DNA of 64,000 nucleotides from Dissulfurimicrobium hydrothermale (lineage in GTDB: Bacteria > Desulfobacterota > Dissulfuribacteria > Dissulfuribacterales > Sh68): positions 776,306 through 840,305 of the forward strand of contig NZ_CP085041.1 of NCBI RefSeq assembly GCF_022026155.1, read 5' to 3'. The notes below the pieces were generated by a model. The model searched no databases and was not told the origin of the DNA. It was given only the letters and a program-made list of their open reading frames with translations. This document shows positions 43,159 through 52,099 of this stretch, piece by piece; the stretch's first letter is position 1, and every line of letters starts with the position of its first letter. The translations under genes were made by a program, and so were the position numbers.

Positions 43159-43992
43159 ATGATGGATTTCGGCTGGTGGACTACAGGCAGGGATCGGGCG
43201 GCGTTTGATCTCTTTGATGCCGCCTGGAAGGGCATACAAGACGGCGTTATCAGCGGTAAAATCTCTTATGTATTTTGTTCGAAGGCCAAGGGAGAGGGTG
43301 TATATAGCGACAGGCTTATGGACGAGGCGTCGATGCGCGGTCTCCCTGTCGTGAGCATCTCTGCGGCCAAATTCATGCCGGAGCTAAGGGTGGCTGATCG
43401 TGAGAGATGGAGGGATCTTTATCACGGCATGGTGCTCGACGCTTTAAAGGATCTTCATCATGACATTGTAGTGCTCGCGGGTTATATGTGGGTGGTAAGT
43501 GCAAGGGTCTGCCGAAGTTTCCCGATCATAAACCTTCATCCGGCGCTCCCCGGCGGGCCCTGTGGTACATGGCAGGAGGTGATCTGGCAGCTCATCCAGG
43601 AAAGAGCTGGATCTGCAGGGGCGATGATCCACCTTGTCACCCCTGAACTCGACAGGGGGCCGGCTATAACCTATTGCAGGTTCAAGATAAGAGGTAATGA
43701 CAAGTGGGATATTTTGTGGGATCAGCTTGATAGATCTCTCAAGACCACCGATCTTGATGCAATCAAGGCCTCTTATGGAGAGACCCAGCGGCTTTTTGCC
43801 GCGATCAGGATGGAAGGGGTAAAAAGAGAGGTCCCGCTTACAATCCAGACCTTGAGGTTGCTGGCAAACGGCGATATCTTGATAAAGAACGGTATGCCCT
43901 TTGACAGGTTTGGTAGGGTGCTCGAGGCCCCTTTAGATCTTACACCCGAGATCGACCCATCGCTTCAGGGAGCGGCCAACCGCATCGATTGA
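43159..43992 (+). CDS. Formyltransferase-family protein of unknown substrate
   Basis: A 277-residue protein of the GART/Fmt formyltransferase fold that uses 10-formyltetrahydrofolate. The catalytic Asn-His-Asp set is visible: 'FPIINLHPALPGGPCGTWQE' and 'MIHLVTPELDRGPAITY'. It differs from PurN (about 200 residues) and from true Fmt, which is also encoded in this window. A C-terminal extension of about 90 residues has no recognised domain. With the GT genes nearby it could N-formylate an amino sugar, but no amino-sugar genes adjoin it. Start may be ATG 43159 or the next ATG at 43162. Confidence 0.72.
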   Translation: MMDFGWWTTGRDRAAFDLFDAAWKGIQDGVISGKISYVFCSKAKGEGVYSDRLMDEASMRGLPVVSISAAKFMPELRVADRERWRDLYHGMVLDALKDLHHDIVVLAGYMWVVSARVCRSFPIINLHPALPGGPCGTWQEVIWQLIQERAGSAGAMIHLVTPELDRGPAITYCRFKIRGNDKWDILWDQLDRSLKTTDLDAIKASYGETQRLFAAIRMEGVKREVPLTIQTLRLLANGDILIKNGMPFDRFGRVLEAPLDLTPEIDPSLQGAANRID

Positions 43993-44049
43993 TAAGATCT
44001 AATTTATCTTTAAGCTTCAAACTGTAAGGATTGCGCGACAAAAAATATC

Positions 44050-44077
44050 TTGACAGATTTAATAACGGTCATATACT
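44050..44077 (+). promoter_or_regulatory. Strong sigma70-type promoter of the small exported protein
   Basis: TTGACA at 44050-44055 and TATACT at 44072-44077 (five of six) are separated by 16 bases. The start codon lies 54 bases further on and is preceded by AGAGGGGG. A strong terminator closes this single-gene unit. Confidence 0.6.
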
Positions 44078-44131
44078 TAACAACTAAGCCTAAAAAAGGC
44101 TTAATTCAAAATAAAAAGAGGGGGTTTAAAA

Positions 44132-44383
44132 ATGCGCAAAAAGATTTTAGCCGTAGTTTCAGCTCTTGTTTTTTCCTTGAGTATAGCGGGTATGGCCATT
44201 GCTGGTGAGTGCACTGGTGAGGTCACAAAGGTTGAGGGCAACAATGTAACAGTAAAGTGCAGTGATGGCACTGAGATGGAGGCGACAGGCGCGGCCAAAG
44301 TCGGTGAAAAGGTGACCGTAAAAGACGGCAAGATTGAGGCTGCAAAGGCCGCCCCAAAGAAGAAAAAGATAGAAGGTTGCTAA
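44132..44383 (+). CDS. Small exported Lys-rich protein
   Basis: An 83-residue protein with a clear signal peptide ('MRKKILAVVSALVFSLSIAG', cleavage likely after 'MAIA'). The mature part of about 58 residues reads as a short beta barrel-like segment ('GEVTKVEGNNVTVKCSDGTE', then 'AKVGEKVTVKDGKIEAAKA') and ends in 'PKKKKIEGC'. It has two or three Cys that could pair. The pattern 'G-x-V-x-V-x-G-x-x-V-T-V-K' resembles small OB/SH3-like periplasmic proteins. I recognise no function. Strong promoter and terminator suggest it is well expressed. Confidence 0.75.
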   Translation: MRKKILAVVSALVFSLSIAGMAIAGECTGEVTKVEGNNVTVKCSDGTEMEATGAAKVGEKVTVKDGKIEAAKAAPKKKKIEGC

Positions 44384-44411
44384 TTCGTAATTAGAAGACA
44401 TCGATAGATCA

Positions 44412-44445
44412 AAAGAAGGGGGCCTTGCCCCCTTCTTTATTTTTG
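44412..44445 (+). terminator. Rho-independent terminator
   Basis: A 12-bp perfect stem AAAGAAGGGGGC (44412-44423) / GCCCCCTTCTTT (44427-44438) with a three-base loop is followed by ATTTTT. It ends the small exported protein gene and faces the end of rpe on the other strand. Confidence 0.9.
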
Positions 44446-44458
44446 GTCTTTTAATTTA

Positions 44459-45130
44459 TCAGGCGCCTTTTCCCTTATCCCCAAGGGATTTGAGTTCTTC
44501 TATGGCCTTTGTGTAGTTTTTTGTGCCGAAAATTGCGGATCCTGCAACAAATATTTCGGCACCGGCACGCGCTGCGTCAAATATGGTATCGCAGTTTATC
44601 CCGCCGTCTACCTCTATTGCGACCGAAAGACCCTTATCAGCCAACATCTGCCTCAATGCCTCGGTCTTCCTCAATGCCGATGGTATAAAACGCTGCCCGC
44701 CGAAGCCGGGGTTTACGCTCATGACTAGTATGAGGTCGAGTTCATCCAGACAGTATTCAAGGGTAGAGGGCGGCGTGGCTGGATTCAGCACGGCCCCGGC
44801 CTTGATCCCGAGGTCTTTTATCTTTTGGATGGTCCTGTGCAGGTGTGTACATGCCTCGACGTGTACAGTGATCCAGGATGCCCCTGCCTTTGCGAAGGCG
44901 TCTATGTATCTGTCTGGGGCCTCGATCATGAGGTGGACATCGAGCGGAAGTCCTGTGACGGGACGGATGGCCTCAACGACCATAGGCCCTATGGTCAGAT
45001 TGGGGACGAAGCGGCCGTCCATTACGTCCACATGGATGGCGTCAGCTCCTGCCTCTTCTACGGCCCTTATCTCATCTCCTAGGCGGCTGAAGTCAGCGGA
45101 CAGGATGGAAGGCGCGATCATGATTCCCAT
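44459..45130 (-). CDS. rpe: Ribulose-phosphate 3-epimerase
   Basis: A 223-residue TIM-barrel enzyme that interconverts ribulose 5-phosphate and xylulose 5-phosphate. '[17 protein letters not shown]' begins the barrel, '[20 protein letters not shown]' holds the metal-binding His and catalytic Asp, '[12 protein letters not shown]' the next ligand, and '[18 protein letters not shown]' and '[10 protein letters not shown]' the phosphate site. GGAG lies before the ATG. It faces the terminator of the small exported protein gene. Confidence 0.97.
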   Translation of the reverse strand: MGIMIAPSILSADFSRLGDEIRAVEEAGADAIHVDVMDGRFVPNLTIGPMVVEAIRPVTGLPLDVHLMIEAPDRYIDAFAKAGASWITVHVEACTHLHRTIQKIKDLGIKAGAVLNPATPPSTLEYCLDELDLILVMSVNPGFGGQRFIPSALRKTEALRQMLADKGLSVAIEVDGGINCDTIFDAARAGAEIFVAGSAIFGTKNYTKAIEELKSLGDKGKGA

Positions 45131-45218
45131 AGAGCATCTCCGTTAGATTTGGTCTTTACGAAGCGGCATTTCTTTAGTAAGAGCATTGATAATACCTTTA
45201 TTTGAGGAAAATGAGAAG

Positions 45219-46415
45219 ATGCGAGAGGCGGGTGTTATAGCCAGCAGAATGCTTGACTTCATGGGCAGGGCATCGTGGATAAGGAAGATGTTTGAGGAGG
45301 GTTCGAGACTGAAGGCAAGATACGGTACGGAAAATGTTTGTGATTTTACGCTTGGGAACCCCGATCTGAACCCACCCGATCGTTTCCGCGAGGCGCTTGA
45401 GAGCGTATCGAGGGATCGAATGCCTGGCGTACATGGTTATATGCCTAATGCTGGACTCTTTGATGTGCGAGAGAAGGTGGCTGCGTCTGTAGGCGAGGCC
45501 CATGGTGTTAGGCCCTCATCCGATGATGTCATCATGACCTGTGGTGCCGCAGGCGGGCTCAATATCATTTTTAAGGCCATGCTGGATCCTGGCGACGAGG
45601 TTATAACCCCAAGCCCATTTTTTGTCGAATATTACTTTTATGTCGACAATCATGGTGGCACGCTCGTGCCAGTGGATACAAAAAGGGATTTTTCCCTTGA
45701 TATTTCGGCCATTGAGAAGGCTATCGGTCCAAAAACCAGGGCCGTGCTGATAAATTCCCCCAACAATCCGACAGGTGCGGTCTACGGCGAGGGTGAGATA
45801 GCGGCCTTGGCCGGGCTTTTAAAGGATGCAGGCGCCTCTTTTGACAGGACCATATTTCTCATCTCGGATGAACCATACCGGAGATTGACCTTTGACGGCG
45901 TTATTGCACCGCCCATCCTTAAATATTACGAGGCAGGTCTTGCAGTCACGTCTTTTTCTAAAGACCTCTCCATACCAGGAGAAAGGATCGGCTATGTCCT
46001 AGTCCATCCTCAAATGCCAGGGCGAGAGGTTGTCTTGGGGGCCTTGATCCTGGCAAACCGTATATTGGGTTTTGTAAATGCCCCGGCATTGATGCAGCGG
46101 GCCGTAGCCATGTGTCTGGAAGATACGGTGGATGTCGGGATATATGAAAGGCGCAGGGATCTTATGGCCAGTATACTTACCGAGGCAGGTTACGAGTATA
46201 TTATGCCGAAAGGGGCGTTTTATTTCTTTCCTCGTTCACCCATTGAAGACGATTTAAGATTTGTTGATCTCTTGAAAAACGAGCTCATTTTGGCCGTACC
46301 TGGTTCGGGTTTTGGATGCCCTGGCCATTTTCGTTTGGCCTTTTGTGTTGATGACAGGGTGATTGAGCGCTCACGGAAGGGTTTTATGCAGGCCATGGAA
46401 AGGGCCTGGGCTTAA
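45219..46415 (+). CDS. PLP-dependent aminotransferase, class I/II
   Basis: A 398-residue fold-type I aminotransferase. 'TLGNPDLNPPDRFREAL' and 'GYMPNAGLFDVREKVA' are N-terminal landmarks, 'TCGAAGGLNIIFKAMLDPGD' the cofactor loop, 'INSPNNPTGAVYGEGEI' and 'LISDEPYRRLTFDG' the cofactor-ring contacts, and 'VTSFSKDLSIPGERIGYV' contains the Schiff-base Lys. The C-terminal Arg that binds the substrate carboxylate is in 'GHFRLAFC'. It is of the aspartate/alanine aminotransferase type; the amino acid used cannot be read from sequence. Its end overlaps rsmB, on the other strand, by four bases. Confidence 0.88.
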   Translation: MREAGVIASRMLDFMGRASWIRKMFEEGSRLKARYGTENVCDFTLGNPDLNPPDRFREALESVSRDRMPGVHGYMPNAGLFDVREKVAASVGEAHGVRPSSDDVIMTCGAAGGLNIIFKAMLDPGDEVITPSPFFVEYYFYVDNHGGTLVPVDTKRDFSLDISAIEKAIGPKTRAVLINSPNNPTGAVYGEGEIAALAGLLKDAGASFDRTIFLISDEPYRRLTFDGVIAPPILKYYEAGLAVTSFSKDLSIPGERIGYVLVHPQMPGREVVLGALILANRILGFVNAPALMQRAVAMCLEDTVDVGIYERRRDLMASILTEAGYEYIMPKGAFYFFPRSPIEDDLRFVDLLKNELILAVPGSGFGCPGHFRLAFCVDDRVIERSRKGFMQAMERAWA

Positions 46416-47821
46416 CAAGGCGCTTCAAGCACAGCGGCGAAGAATAGATCAGGTCCATCCTCTTTGGGCTTGATTTCTAAAAAACCGGCTTTATCTGCCA
46501 GCATTTTTGCCCGGTCTGGCAGGCAGTTACGACATGTTATGAGTCTAAAATCAGGTCTTGTTTTCAAAAACGCCTCAATCACACCAGTCGTTTCGTCAGG
46601 TTCAGTGGTGCAGACGGCATAGACCAGCCTTCCTCCAGGCCTGACCCGCTCCGAGGCCTCTTTGAGTAGTTCAAGCTGCGTTCTCGAAAGGATCTGGATC
46701 AAGGCCTCGGTCCGGTTCCATTTTATGTCGGGGCGGCGCCTTATAACCCCAAAGCCAGAACATGGGGCGTCGATGAGAATGCGGTCATAGTTTTTTAAAA
46801 GCCCTTGTTTTGTCTGGACTATCTCGATGGACTTTAATTCCAGCCGATCCCTGACTTCAACAAGTCTTGCAAGCCTTTTTTTATTTGGATCAAATGCATG
46901 GATCAGCCCGACGTCTGATATGATGTCAGCTATGTGAATAGTCTTTCCGCCCGCGCCAGCGCAGAGATCAAGGATCCTTTCATTAGGCGTCGGATCAAGA
47001 AGCAGAGTGACGAGCTGGGCTGCCTCGTCCTGTACTAAAAAGAGGCCGTCATTCCAGCCCGGGAGTGTGGTGGGTGCACCACTGAAGCCATGTACCACCA
47101 ATGCGTCAGGGCAATATCTGCCAGGTCTCGCCTCAAGCCCGGCTTTGCTCATAAGGGAAATGACCTCGCCTCGTCGGGCCCGGCGCCGGTTGACCCTGAG
47201 TGTCAAGGGGGCCCTTTGATTGTTCCAGAGGCATCGTATCTTTGTCTTATCAAGGCCGTATCTTCTGATCCATCTATTCAGCATCCACATGGGATGGGAC
47301 GTCTCCAAGGACAGCCTTTTGATCGGATCAAGACCTCCAGCGTTGTAAACGGTCATGTCGCCGCCATTCCTTGCCTTTGTCAAACGCCTTAAGACGGCGT
47401 TTACCAGCCCTGCAGCCCTGTTGTCTTTTGTGGCCTTGATGGCCTCTACCGCCTCGTTTACCACTGCAAAGTCGGGGATTTTATCTAAAAAAAGTATTTG
47501 ATATGCCCCTATGCGAAGATGTGACCTTGTTAAAGGGGAGAGGATGCAGCCGTTGTTTACTCTTGAATCTATGATCCAGTCAAGCAAAATAAGGTTTCTT
47601 ACCGTTCCAAATATGAGTTCGTAAAAGAGTGCCCTGTCCCTTGGGTCTAGCGGCTCATGGTGTTTCAGGGTCTCTTCGGCCAGTTCGTTTAATGGTGGGC
47701 GATTTTTATAAAAATTTTCCCACCTTAGCAGGAACCTTGCTGCAAGCATCCTTACGGACGGAAGAGGCGGTCCAGCTGTCTTTTTAAGATGTGTCCTGTC
47801 AAGATCCAAGGACGATCCCAT
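46412..47821 (-). CDS. rsmB: 16S rRNA (cytosine967-C5)-methyltransferase RsmB
   Basis: A 469-residue protein with an N-terminal NusB-like RNA-binding domain (about 25-165) and a C-terminal SAM-dependent m5C methyltransferase. 'ILDLCAGAGGKTIHIADIIS' is the SAM loop, 'ILIDAPCSGFGVIRRRPDIK' carries the release Cys and 'LVYAVCTTEPDE' the catalytic Cys. It overlaps the end of fmt by 23 bases, the normal def-fmt-rsmB order. Confidence 0.95.
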   Translation of the reverse strand: MGSSLDLDRTHLKKTAGPPLPSVRMLAARFLLRWENFYKNRPPLNELAEETLKHHEPLDPRDRALFYELIFGTVRNLILLDWIIDSRVNNGCILSPLTRSHLRIGAYQILFLDKIPDFAVVNEAVEAIKATKDNRAAGLVNAVLRRLTKARNGGDMTVYNAGGLDPIKRLSLETSHPMWMLNRWIRRYGLDKTKIRCLWNNQRAPLTLRVNRRRARRGEVISLMSKAGLEARPGRYCPDALVVHGFSGAPTTLPGWNDGLFLVQDEAAQLVTLLLDPTPNERILDLCAGAGGKTIHIADIISDVGLIHAFDPNKKRLARLVEVRDRLELKSIEIVQTKQGLLKNYDRILIDAPCSGFGVIRRRPDIKWNRTEALIQILSRTQLELLKEASERVRPGGRLVYAVCTTEPDETTGVIEAFLKTRPDFRLITCRNCLPDRAKMLADKAGFLEIKPKEDGPDLFFAAVLEAPC

Positions 47822-48749
47822 CTGTAATTTTTGTCCCCTTCAGGAATTCTTTGGCGCCGAGACGTCTTTTGCCAGCCAAAAAGAGTTCCTGTACAAGGAG
47901 CGAATCCCTGCCGGTGGCGATCAACAGGCCGTTTTCGCCGGACTCAAGCACCGTTCCTGGCGTGACAGTCGTATGCCTTTTTATTATTATGGGGCTGAAA
48001 AGTTTGAGTCTTTTCCCTCTGAAGATGGTATATGCCCCAGGCCGCGGATCAAGGGCCCTGATCAGGCAATGGAGCTCTTCGGCGGGTTTGGCCCAGTCGA
48101 TCCATGCTATCCCCGACCCTAAAGGCGGCGCATAGCTTATCTCACTTTTCGGCTGGGGGAAAGGTGTGATCGCCCCTTCCTTGAGGCCTCGAATAGCCTT
48201 GAGGAGGAGCCTGGCGCCAAGTTCTGCAAGGCGCCTGTAGAGTCTGCCGTAGGTCTCGTCCTCCTCGATTGTTACTGCTTCGGCTAAGAGAATGGGGCCG
48301 GTGTCCATTCCTATGTCCATCTGCATAATGGTGACGCCGGTTTCCTTCTCGCCCTTTAAAATGGCCCATTGGATTGGCGCCGCCCCTCGAAATTTAGGCA
48401 AGAGCGAGCCATGGACATTGATTGACATGATGCTCGGGATGTCAAGGACCTGTTTTGGTAGTATCTGGCCGAATGCCGCAGTAACCAACAGATCGGGTGA
48501 GAGGTCTCTGAGGGCCTTGATAAATCTCGGATCATCCGCCTTTTCGGGCTGGATCACCGGGATCTCGGAGAGCAACGCCTCCTCCTTTACAGGGCTGGGA
48601 AGAGGTCTTTTGCCTCTTCCCCTGGGCCTGTCAGGCTGGGTCACTACCGCCGTTACCTCATCTTTGCTATCCAGAAGCGCCCTTAATGACGGCAAGGCAA
48701 AGTCAGGGGTGCCCATAAAGACGATTCGAAATATCTTGTCTCTGTCCAT
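47799..48749 (-). CDS. fmt: Methionyl-tRNA formyltransferase
   Basis: A 316-residue enzyme that formylates initiator Met-tRNA. 'IVFMGTPDFALPSLRALLDS' is the N-terminal signature, 'INVHGSLLPKFRGAAPIQWA' and 'TGVTIMQMDIGMDTGPILL' supply the catalytic Asn, His and Asp, and the C-terminal OB-like tRNA-binding domain follows from about 205. It lies four bases after def and overlaps rsmB. Confidence 0.97.
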   Translation of the reverse strand: MDRDKIFRIVFMGTPDFALPSLRALLDSKDEVTAVVTQPDRPRGRGKRPLPSPVKEEALLSEIPVIQPEKADDPRFIKALRDLSPDLLVTAAFGQILPKQVLDIPSIMSINVHGSLLPKFRGAAPIQWAILKGEKETGVTIMQMDIGMDTGPILLAEAVTIEEDETYGRLYRRLAELGARLLLKAIRGLKEGAITPFPQPKSEISYAPPLGSGIAWIDWAKPAEELHCLIRALDPRPGAYTIFRGKRLKLFSPIIIKRHTTVTPGTVLESGENGLLIATGRDSLLVQELFLAGKRRLGAKEFLKGTKITDGIVLGS

Positions 48750-48753
48750 TGCC

Positions 48754-49251
48754 TTATTCCTTGGGCCTTGTTTTAGACCACTTTTTGCGGAACAGGGCCC
48801 TTTTTAAAGGGCTCAAACGATCAATGAAACAGACACCATTAAGGTGGTCGATTTCGTGTTGAATACACCTGGCCAGCAGACCGTCAGCCTCGAGCCTTAT
48901 TTCCTTTTCATCCCTGTCATATCCTGTGACGAGTATCCTTTCCGCCCGCTTCACCTTTTCAGAATAATCCGGGAGGCTTAAACATCCCTCGACATCTGTA
49001 GCCTCTCCGTCAGCCTCTATTATTATCGGGTTTATCAACACAATAGGTTTCTTGGGTTGTTCCGGCTGGGTTATGTCGATAACGATGAGCTCTTTCAAGA
49101 TCCCGACCTGATTGGCGGCAAGGCCGATACCCTTGGCCTCGTACATGGTCTTGAACATCTCGTCTATGATTGAGACGATATCGCCGTCTATCGACTTAAC
49201 AGGAAGGGCTTTTTGCCTTAGAATCTCATGTGGATAGACAAGTATCTTCAT
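48754..49251 (-). CDS. def: Peptide deformylase
   Basis: A 165-residue metalloenzyme removing the formyl group from nascent proteins. All three motifs are intact: 'GIGLAANQVGI' (GxGxAAxQ), 'EGCLSLPD' (EGCLS) and 'QHEIDHLNGVCFID' (HExxH). It is the first gene of the def-fmt-rsmB operon, so formylation and deformylation are encoded together. Confidence 0.97.
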   Translation of the reverse strand: MKILVYPHEILRQKALPVKSIDGDIVSIIDEMFKTMYEAKGIGLAANQVGILKELIVIDITQPEQPKKPIVLINPIIIEADGEATDVEGCLSLPDYSEKVKRAERILVTGYDRDEKEIRLEADGLLARCIQHEIDHLNGVCFIDRLSPLKRALFRKKWSKTRPKE

Positions 49252-49290
49252 AAATTATGAAAATAAGCCCTTGATGCAGGTTAATCAAGC

Positions 49291-50379
49291 ATGAATATCA
49301 TGAAACCGCACAAATCTATCGGTCTTGCAGGAGCCTTTATAGAAGAGGCTATTGAAGACGGTCTCTTCCCTGGCTGCACCCTTTCCATACGTTACGGAGG
49401 ACTTGATCTGGATTTGGCATTTGGGAGGCTCGCATATGCGCCATGGGTTGCAAGAGTGACAGTAGATACCGTTTATGACCTTGCCTCTCTTACTAAGCCC
49501 TTGGCTACAGCCTTGGCCGTACTTGCCCTGGTGACAGAAGGGAGGATGAGACTCGATTCCAGTCTTGATGATCTGTTGCCGTCAGTCCCGGATGATAAAA
49601 GGTCGATCACGGTATCCATGCTGCTTTCCCACTCGTCCGGGCTCCCTGCTCACAGGCCGTACTATAACCGCCTGGTAACCCTGCCTCTTGAAGAGAGAAG
49701 AGGTGCGTTGCTGGATATGATCCTTAGCGAACCCTTAGAGTGCGTCAAGAGGCCAATCTACAGTGATCTTGGATTTATGCTTTTGGGTTTTATAGTGGAA
49801 GACATAATGGCTATGCCGCTAAACGAGGCGGTCCACCGCCTGGTCTTTATGCCATTTGATGCAAGGCAGCTCTGGTTTTCCGGTGAGGACTTAATGCCTC
49901 TACATGATTTCGCCCCATCTGCCGGTTTTTGCGGTCTGAGGAAAAGGGTGCTCTGGGGCGAGGTAAATGATCAGAACGCATGGGCGCTGGGCGGAATTGC
50001 TGGCCATGCTGGTCTTTTCGGGACTGCATCCTGTATCAAGGCCATGCTTTCTAGACTGCTCTCACTCTATAAGGGAGAGTCGATCGTCCCTGGATTTACG
50101 AGTGGGCTTGTCCGCAAGGCCTTTACCCCATGTTGTGGCACCTGGGGTCTTGGTTTCGATACGCCCTCCGTTTATGGTTCTACGTCAGGTCGTTTTTTTT
50201 CAAAAAATAGCGTTGGGCACCTGGGATTTACAGGTACGTCCTTCTGGATGGATCTCGACCAAGGGGTTATTGTTGTCTTCCTTTCAAACAGGACGTTTCC
50301 GCACCATGCCGAGGCGAAACAAGAGGAGATGAGGCGGTTCAGGGCTCGACTTCACGATGCGATAATGACAACTTTATGA
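49291..50379 (+). CDS. Beta-lactamase-fold serine hydrolase
   Basis: A 362-residue protein of the class C beta-lactamase/esterase EstB/penicillin-binding family. 'YDLASLTKPLATALAV' contains the S-x-x-K nucleophile near residue 70, 'PIYSDLGFMLLG' the Tyr motif (Y-S-D rather than Y-x-N) near 153, and 'SVGHLGFTGTSFWMDLD' the H-x-G third motif near 310. No signal peptide is apparent, so it may be cytoplasmic. It could be a carboxylesterase or act on D-amino peptides; a true beta-lactamase is less likely. It is divergent from def. Confidence 0.85.
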   Translation: MNIMKPHKSIGLAGAFIEEAIEDGLFPGCTLSIRYGGLDLDLAFGRLAYAPWVARVTVDTVYDLASLTKPLATALAVLALVTEGRMRLDSSLDDLLPSVPDDKRSITVSMLLSHSSGLPAHRPYYNRLVTLPLEERRGALLDMILSEPLECVKRPIYSDLGFMLLGFIVEDIMAMPLNEAVHRLVFMPFDARQLWFSGEDLMPLHDFAPSAGFCGLRKRVLWGEVNDQNAWALGGIAGHAGLFGTASCIKAMLSRLLSLYKGESIVPGFTSGLVRKAFTPCCGTWGLGFDTPSVYGSTSGRFFSKNSVGHLGFTGTSFWMDLDQGVIVVFLSNRTFPHHAEAKQEEMRRFRARLHDAIMTTL

Positions 50380-50587
50380 AGATTTTTTGCGGCAGGTTGT
50401 TTGTTTGATTATCCATGTATGTAGATATCCATTCCATATCCTGCAGGGTCCTGTAGGGATTGACATGTCGCAAGAGGCCATGGATGGTCTTAGCCTGGTT
50501 CATGTAAAGGATGTCCGTAGCAAGAATATTTATCATTACTAACAAGGTTGGTCGCATAGAGACCTAGACCTGATATGTCTTTGATCC

Positions 50588-52072
50588 ATGGGTGTTTATA
50601 TGAATGAAATCATACCTGATATGTCATTGATATTGGATGAACTCCGAGCCGTATCGCAGACCTATGAGGTCTATGTTGCAGGCGGTCCCGTAAGGGATTG
50701 GCTGTTAGGCCGCAGATGCGCCGATATCGATCTTGTAGTTCCGAGGGACGCCCTTAAAACGGCATCTAGCTTTGCAGGGTTTACAGGCGGGGCATTTGTG
50801 CCCCTTGATGCGGAAGAGGGGGTTGCGAGGGTGGTGTTTTCGGGCCTTGTCCTTGATTTCAGTCAGTTTAGACATGGCGCCGCCACCATTTGTGAAGACC
50901 TGAAAGAGAGGGATTTTACTATAAATGCCATGGCTGTATCGCTTGACAAGGTCCTTTGTCTCTTGGACAGCGTAGCCCAACCCTCGGCAAGGCTGGATAC
51001 TTCTCTGATCATCGACCCGACCGGCGGTCTTTACGACCTTGAGAATGGTAGAATAAAGGCGATATCCCTTAAAAACCTCCAAGATGATCCATTGCGAGTA
51101 CTCAGGGCCTATCGTTTCCAGGCCCAATTGGGTTTTGAGCTGGAATCTGATACGGTGAAGTGGATAGATCAGGCGAGGGATGGACTTTTGTCTGTTTCCT
51201 CTGAACGGATCAGCTATGAACTCAGGCTTATCATGACCACAGGCAGGGCGGCCGGCGTTTTTGCTGAAATGGCACAAGGCGGTCTGTTGTTTTTGCTCTT
51301 CCCGGAGCTCAAGGCGATGGAGGGTGTTGACCAGCCCGGTTTTCACCACCTTGATGTCTTGGGCCATAGTCTCGAGACATTAAGGGCGGTCGAGGAGCTC
51401 ATTATGGACCCGTGTGTCAAATTCACGTCTTGCAGCGCCTTGACCGATTGGGTGGTTCAAAATCAGGAAAAGGTAGTGTGCCTCAAGTGGGCCGCCCTTT
51501 TCCATGACGTTGGAAAGCCTGTGTGCAGGGGCAAAAAAAATGGCAGGGTCACATTTTATCATCATGATGAGACAGGGGCTGCATTGATAATGGGGATAGG
51601 GCGGCGTCTCAAATGGCCGAGGCGCGACACCGATTTTGCGGTACGCCTTGTTGGTCTTCACATGAGGCCATTCCATCTCTTGGGCGACTTGAGGAGGGGT
51701 GGGCCATCCCTTCGGGCCATGAGGCGCCTTGTCATGGAGATAGAGGCCGATTACCCGGCGCTCTTTTTACTTGCAATGGCGGATAGCATCGCAGGTTGTG
51801 GGCCGCTGAAGCCGCCGGAACTTGATTTTGAGCTCTCCATACTCTGGGAGAGGGTTCATGAATTTTATGTCGGGCGCCTGGCCCAGCTGAGACAAAAAAA
51901 ACGTCTTCTTACTGGCCATGACGTCATTGCCCATTTCGATCTCAGGCCAGGGCCGTTGATCGGCAGGGCACTGGATGCCGTTGAGGAGGCTAGGCTTGAG
52001 GGCATTGTGGGTTCCACAGACGAGGCAGTTTCATTTCTGGAGACATGGTTTAAGAGAAATAACCTTTCTTAG
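50588..52072 (+). CDS. tRNA nucleotidyltransferase (CCA-adding)/poly(A) polymerase family with HD domain
   Basis: A 494-residue class II nucleotidyltransferase. 'VYVAGGPVRDWLLGRRCADI' and 'DIDLVVP' form the head with the catalytic DxD, 'ERDFTINAMAVSL' the next motif, and 'DPLRVLRAYRFQAQLGFELE' the neck. A C-terminal HD domain has 'KWAALFHDVGKPVCRG' and 'YHHDETGA'. Since the tRNA-Ala gene here lacks an encoded CCA, such an enzyme is required. Whether it adds CCA, A-tails, or only one of the two (as split enzymes do) is not decided. ATG 50600 is an alternative start with GGGTG upstream. Confidence 0.88.
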   Translation: MGVYMNEIIPDMSLILDELRAVSQTYEVYVAGGPVRDWLLGRRCADIDLVVPRDALKTASSFAGFTGGAFVPLDAEEGVARVVFSGLVLDFSQFRHGAATICEDLKERDFTINAMAVSLDKVLCLLDSVAQPSARLDTSLIIDPTGGLYDLENGRIKAISLKNLQDDPLRVLRAYRFQAQLGFELESDTVKWIDQARDGLLSVSSERISYELRLIMTTGRAAGVFAEMAQGGLLFLLFPELKAMEGVDQPGFHHLDVLGHSLETLRAVEELIMDPCVKFTSCSALTDWVVQNQEKVVCLKWAALFHDVGKPVCRGKKNGRVTFYHHDETGAALIMGIGRRLKWPRRDTDFAVRLVGLHMRPFHLLGDLRRGGPSLRAMRRLVMEIEADYPALFLLAMADSIAGCGPLKPPELDFELSILWERVHEFYVGRLAQLRQKKRLLTGHDVIAHFDLRPGPLIGRALDAVEEARLEGIVGSTDEAVSFLETWFKRNNLS

Positions 52073-52099
52073 TCTTAGAATGTACTTGTTTAAAAGTAT

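Noticed and set aside
50339-50557. 72-residue minus-strand frame between the serine hydrolase and tRNA nucleotidyltransferase genes
   Set aside because: It overlaps the end of the serine hydrolase gene, has only a poor ribosome-binding site and no recognisable family; may be chance.
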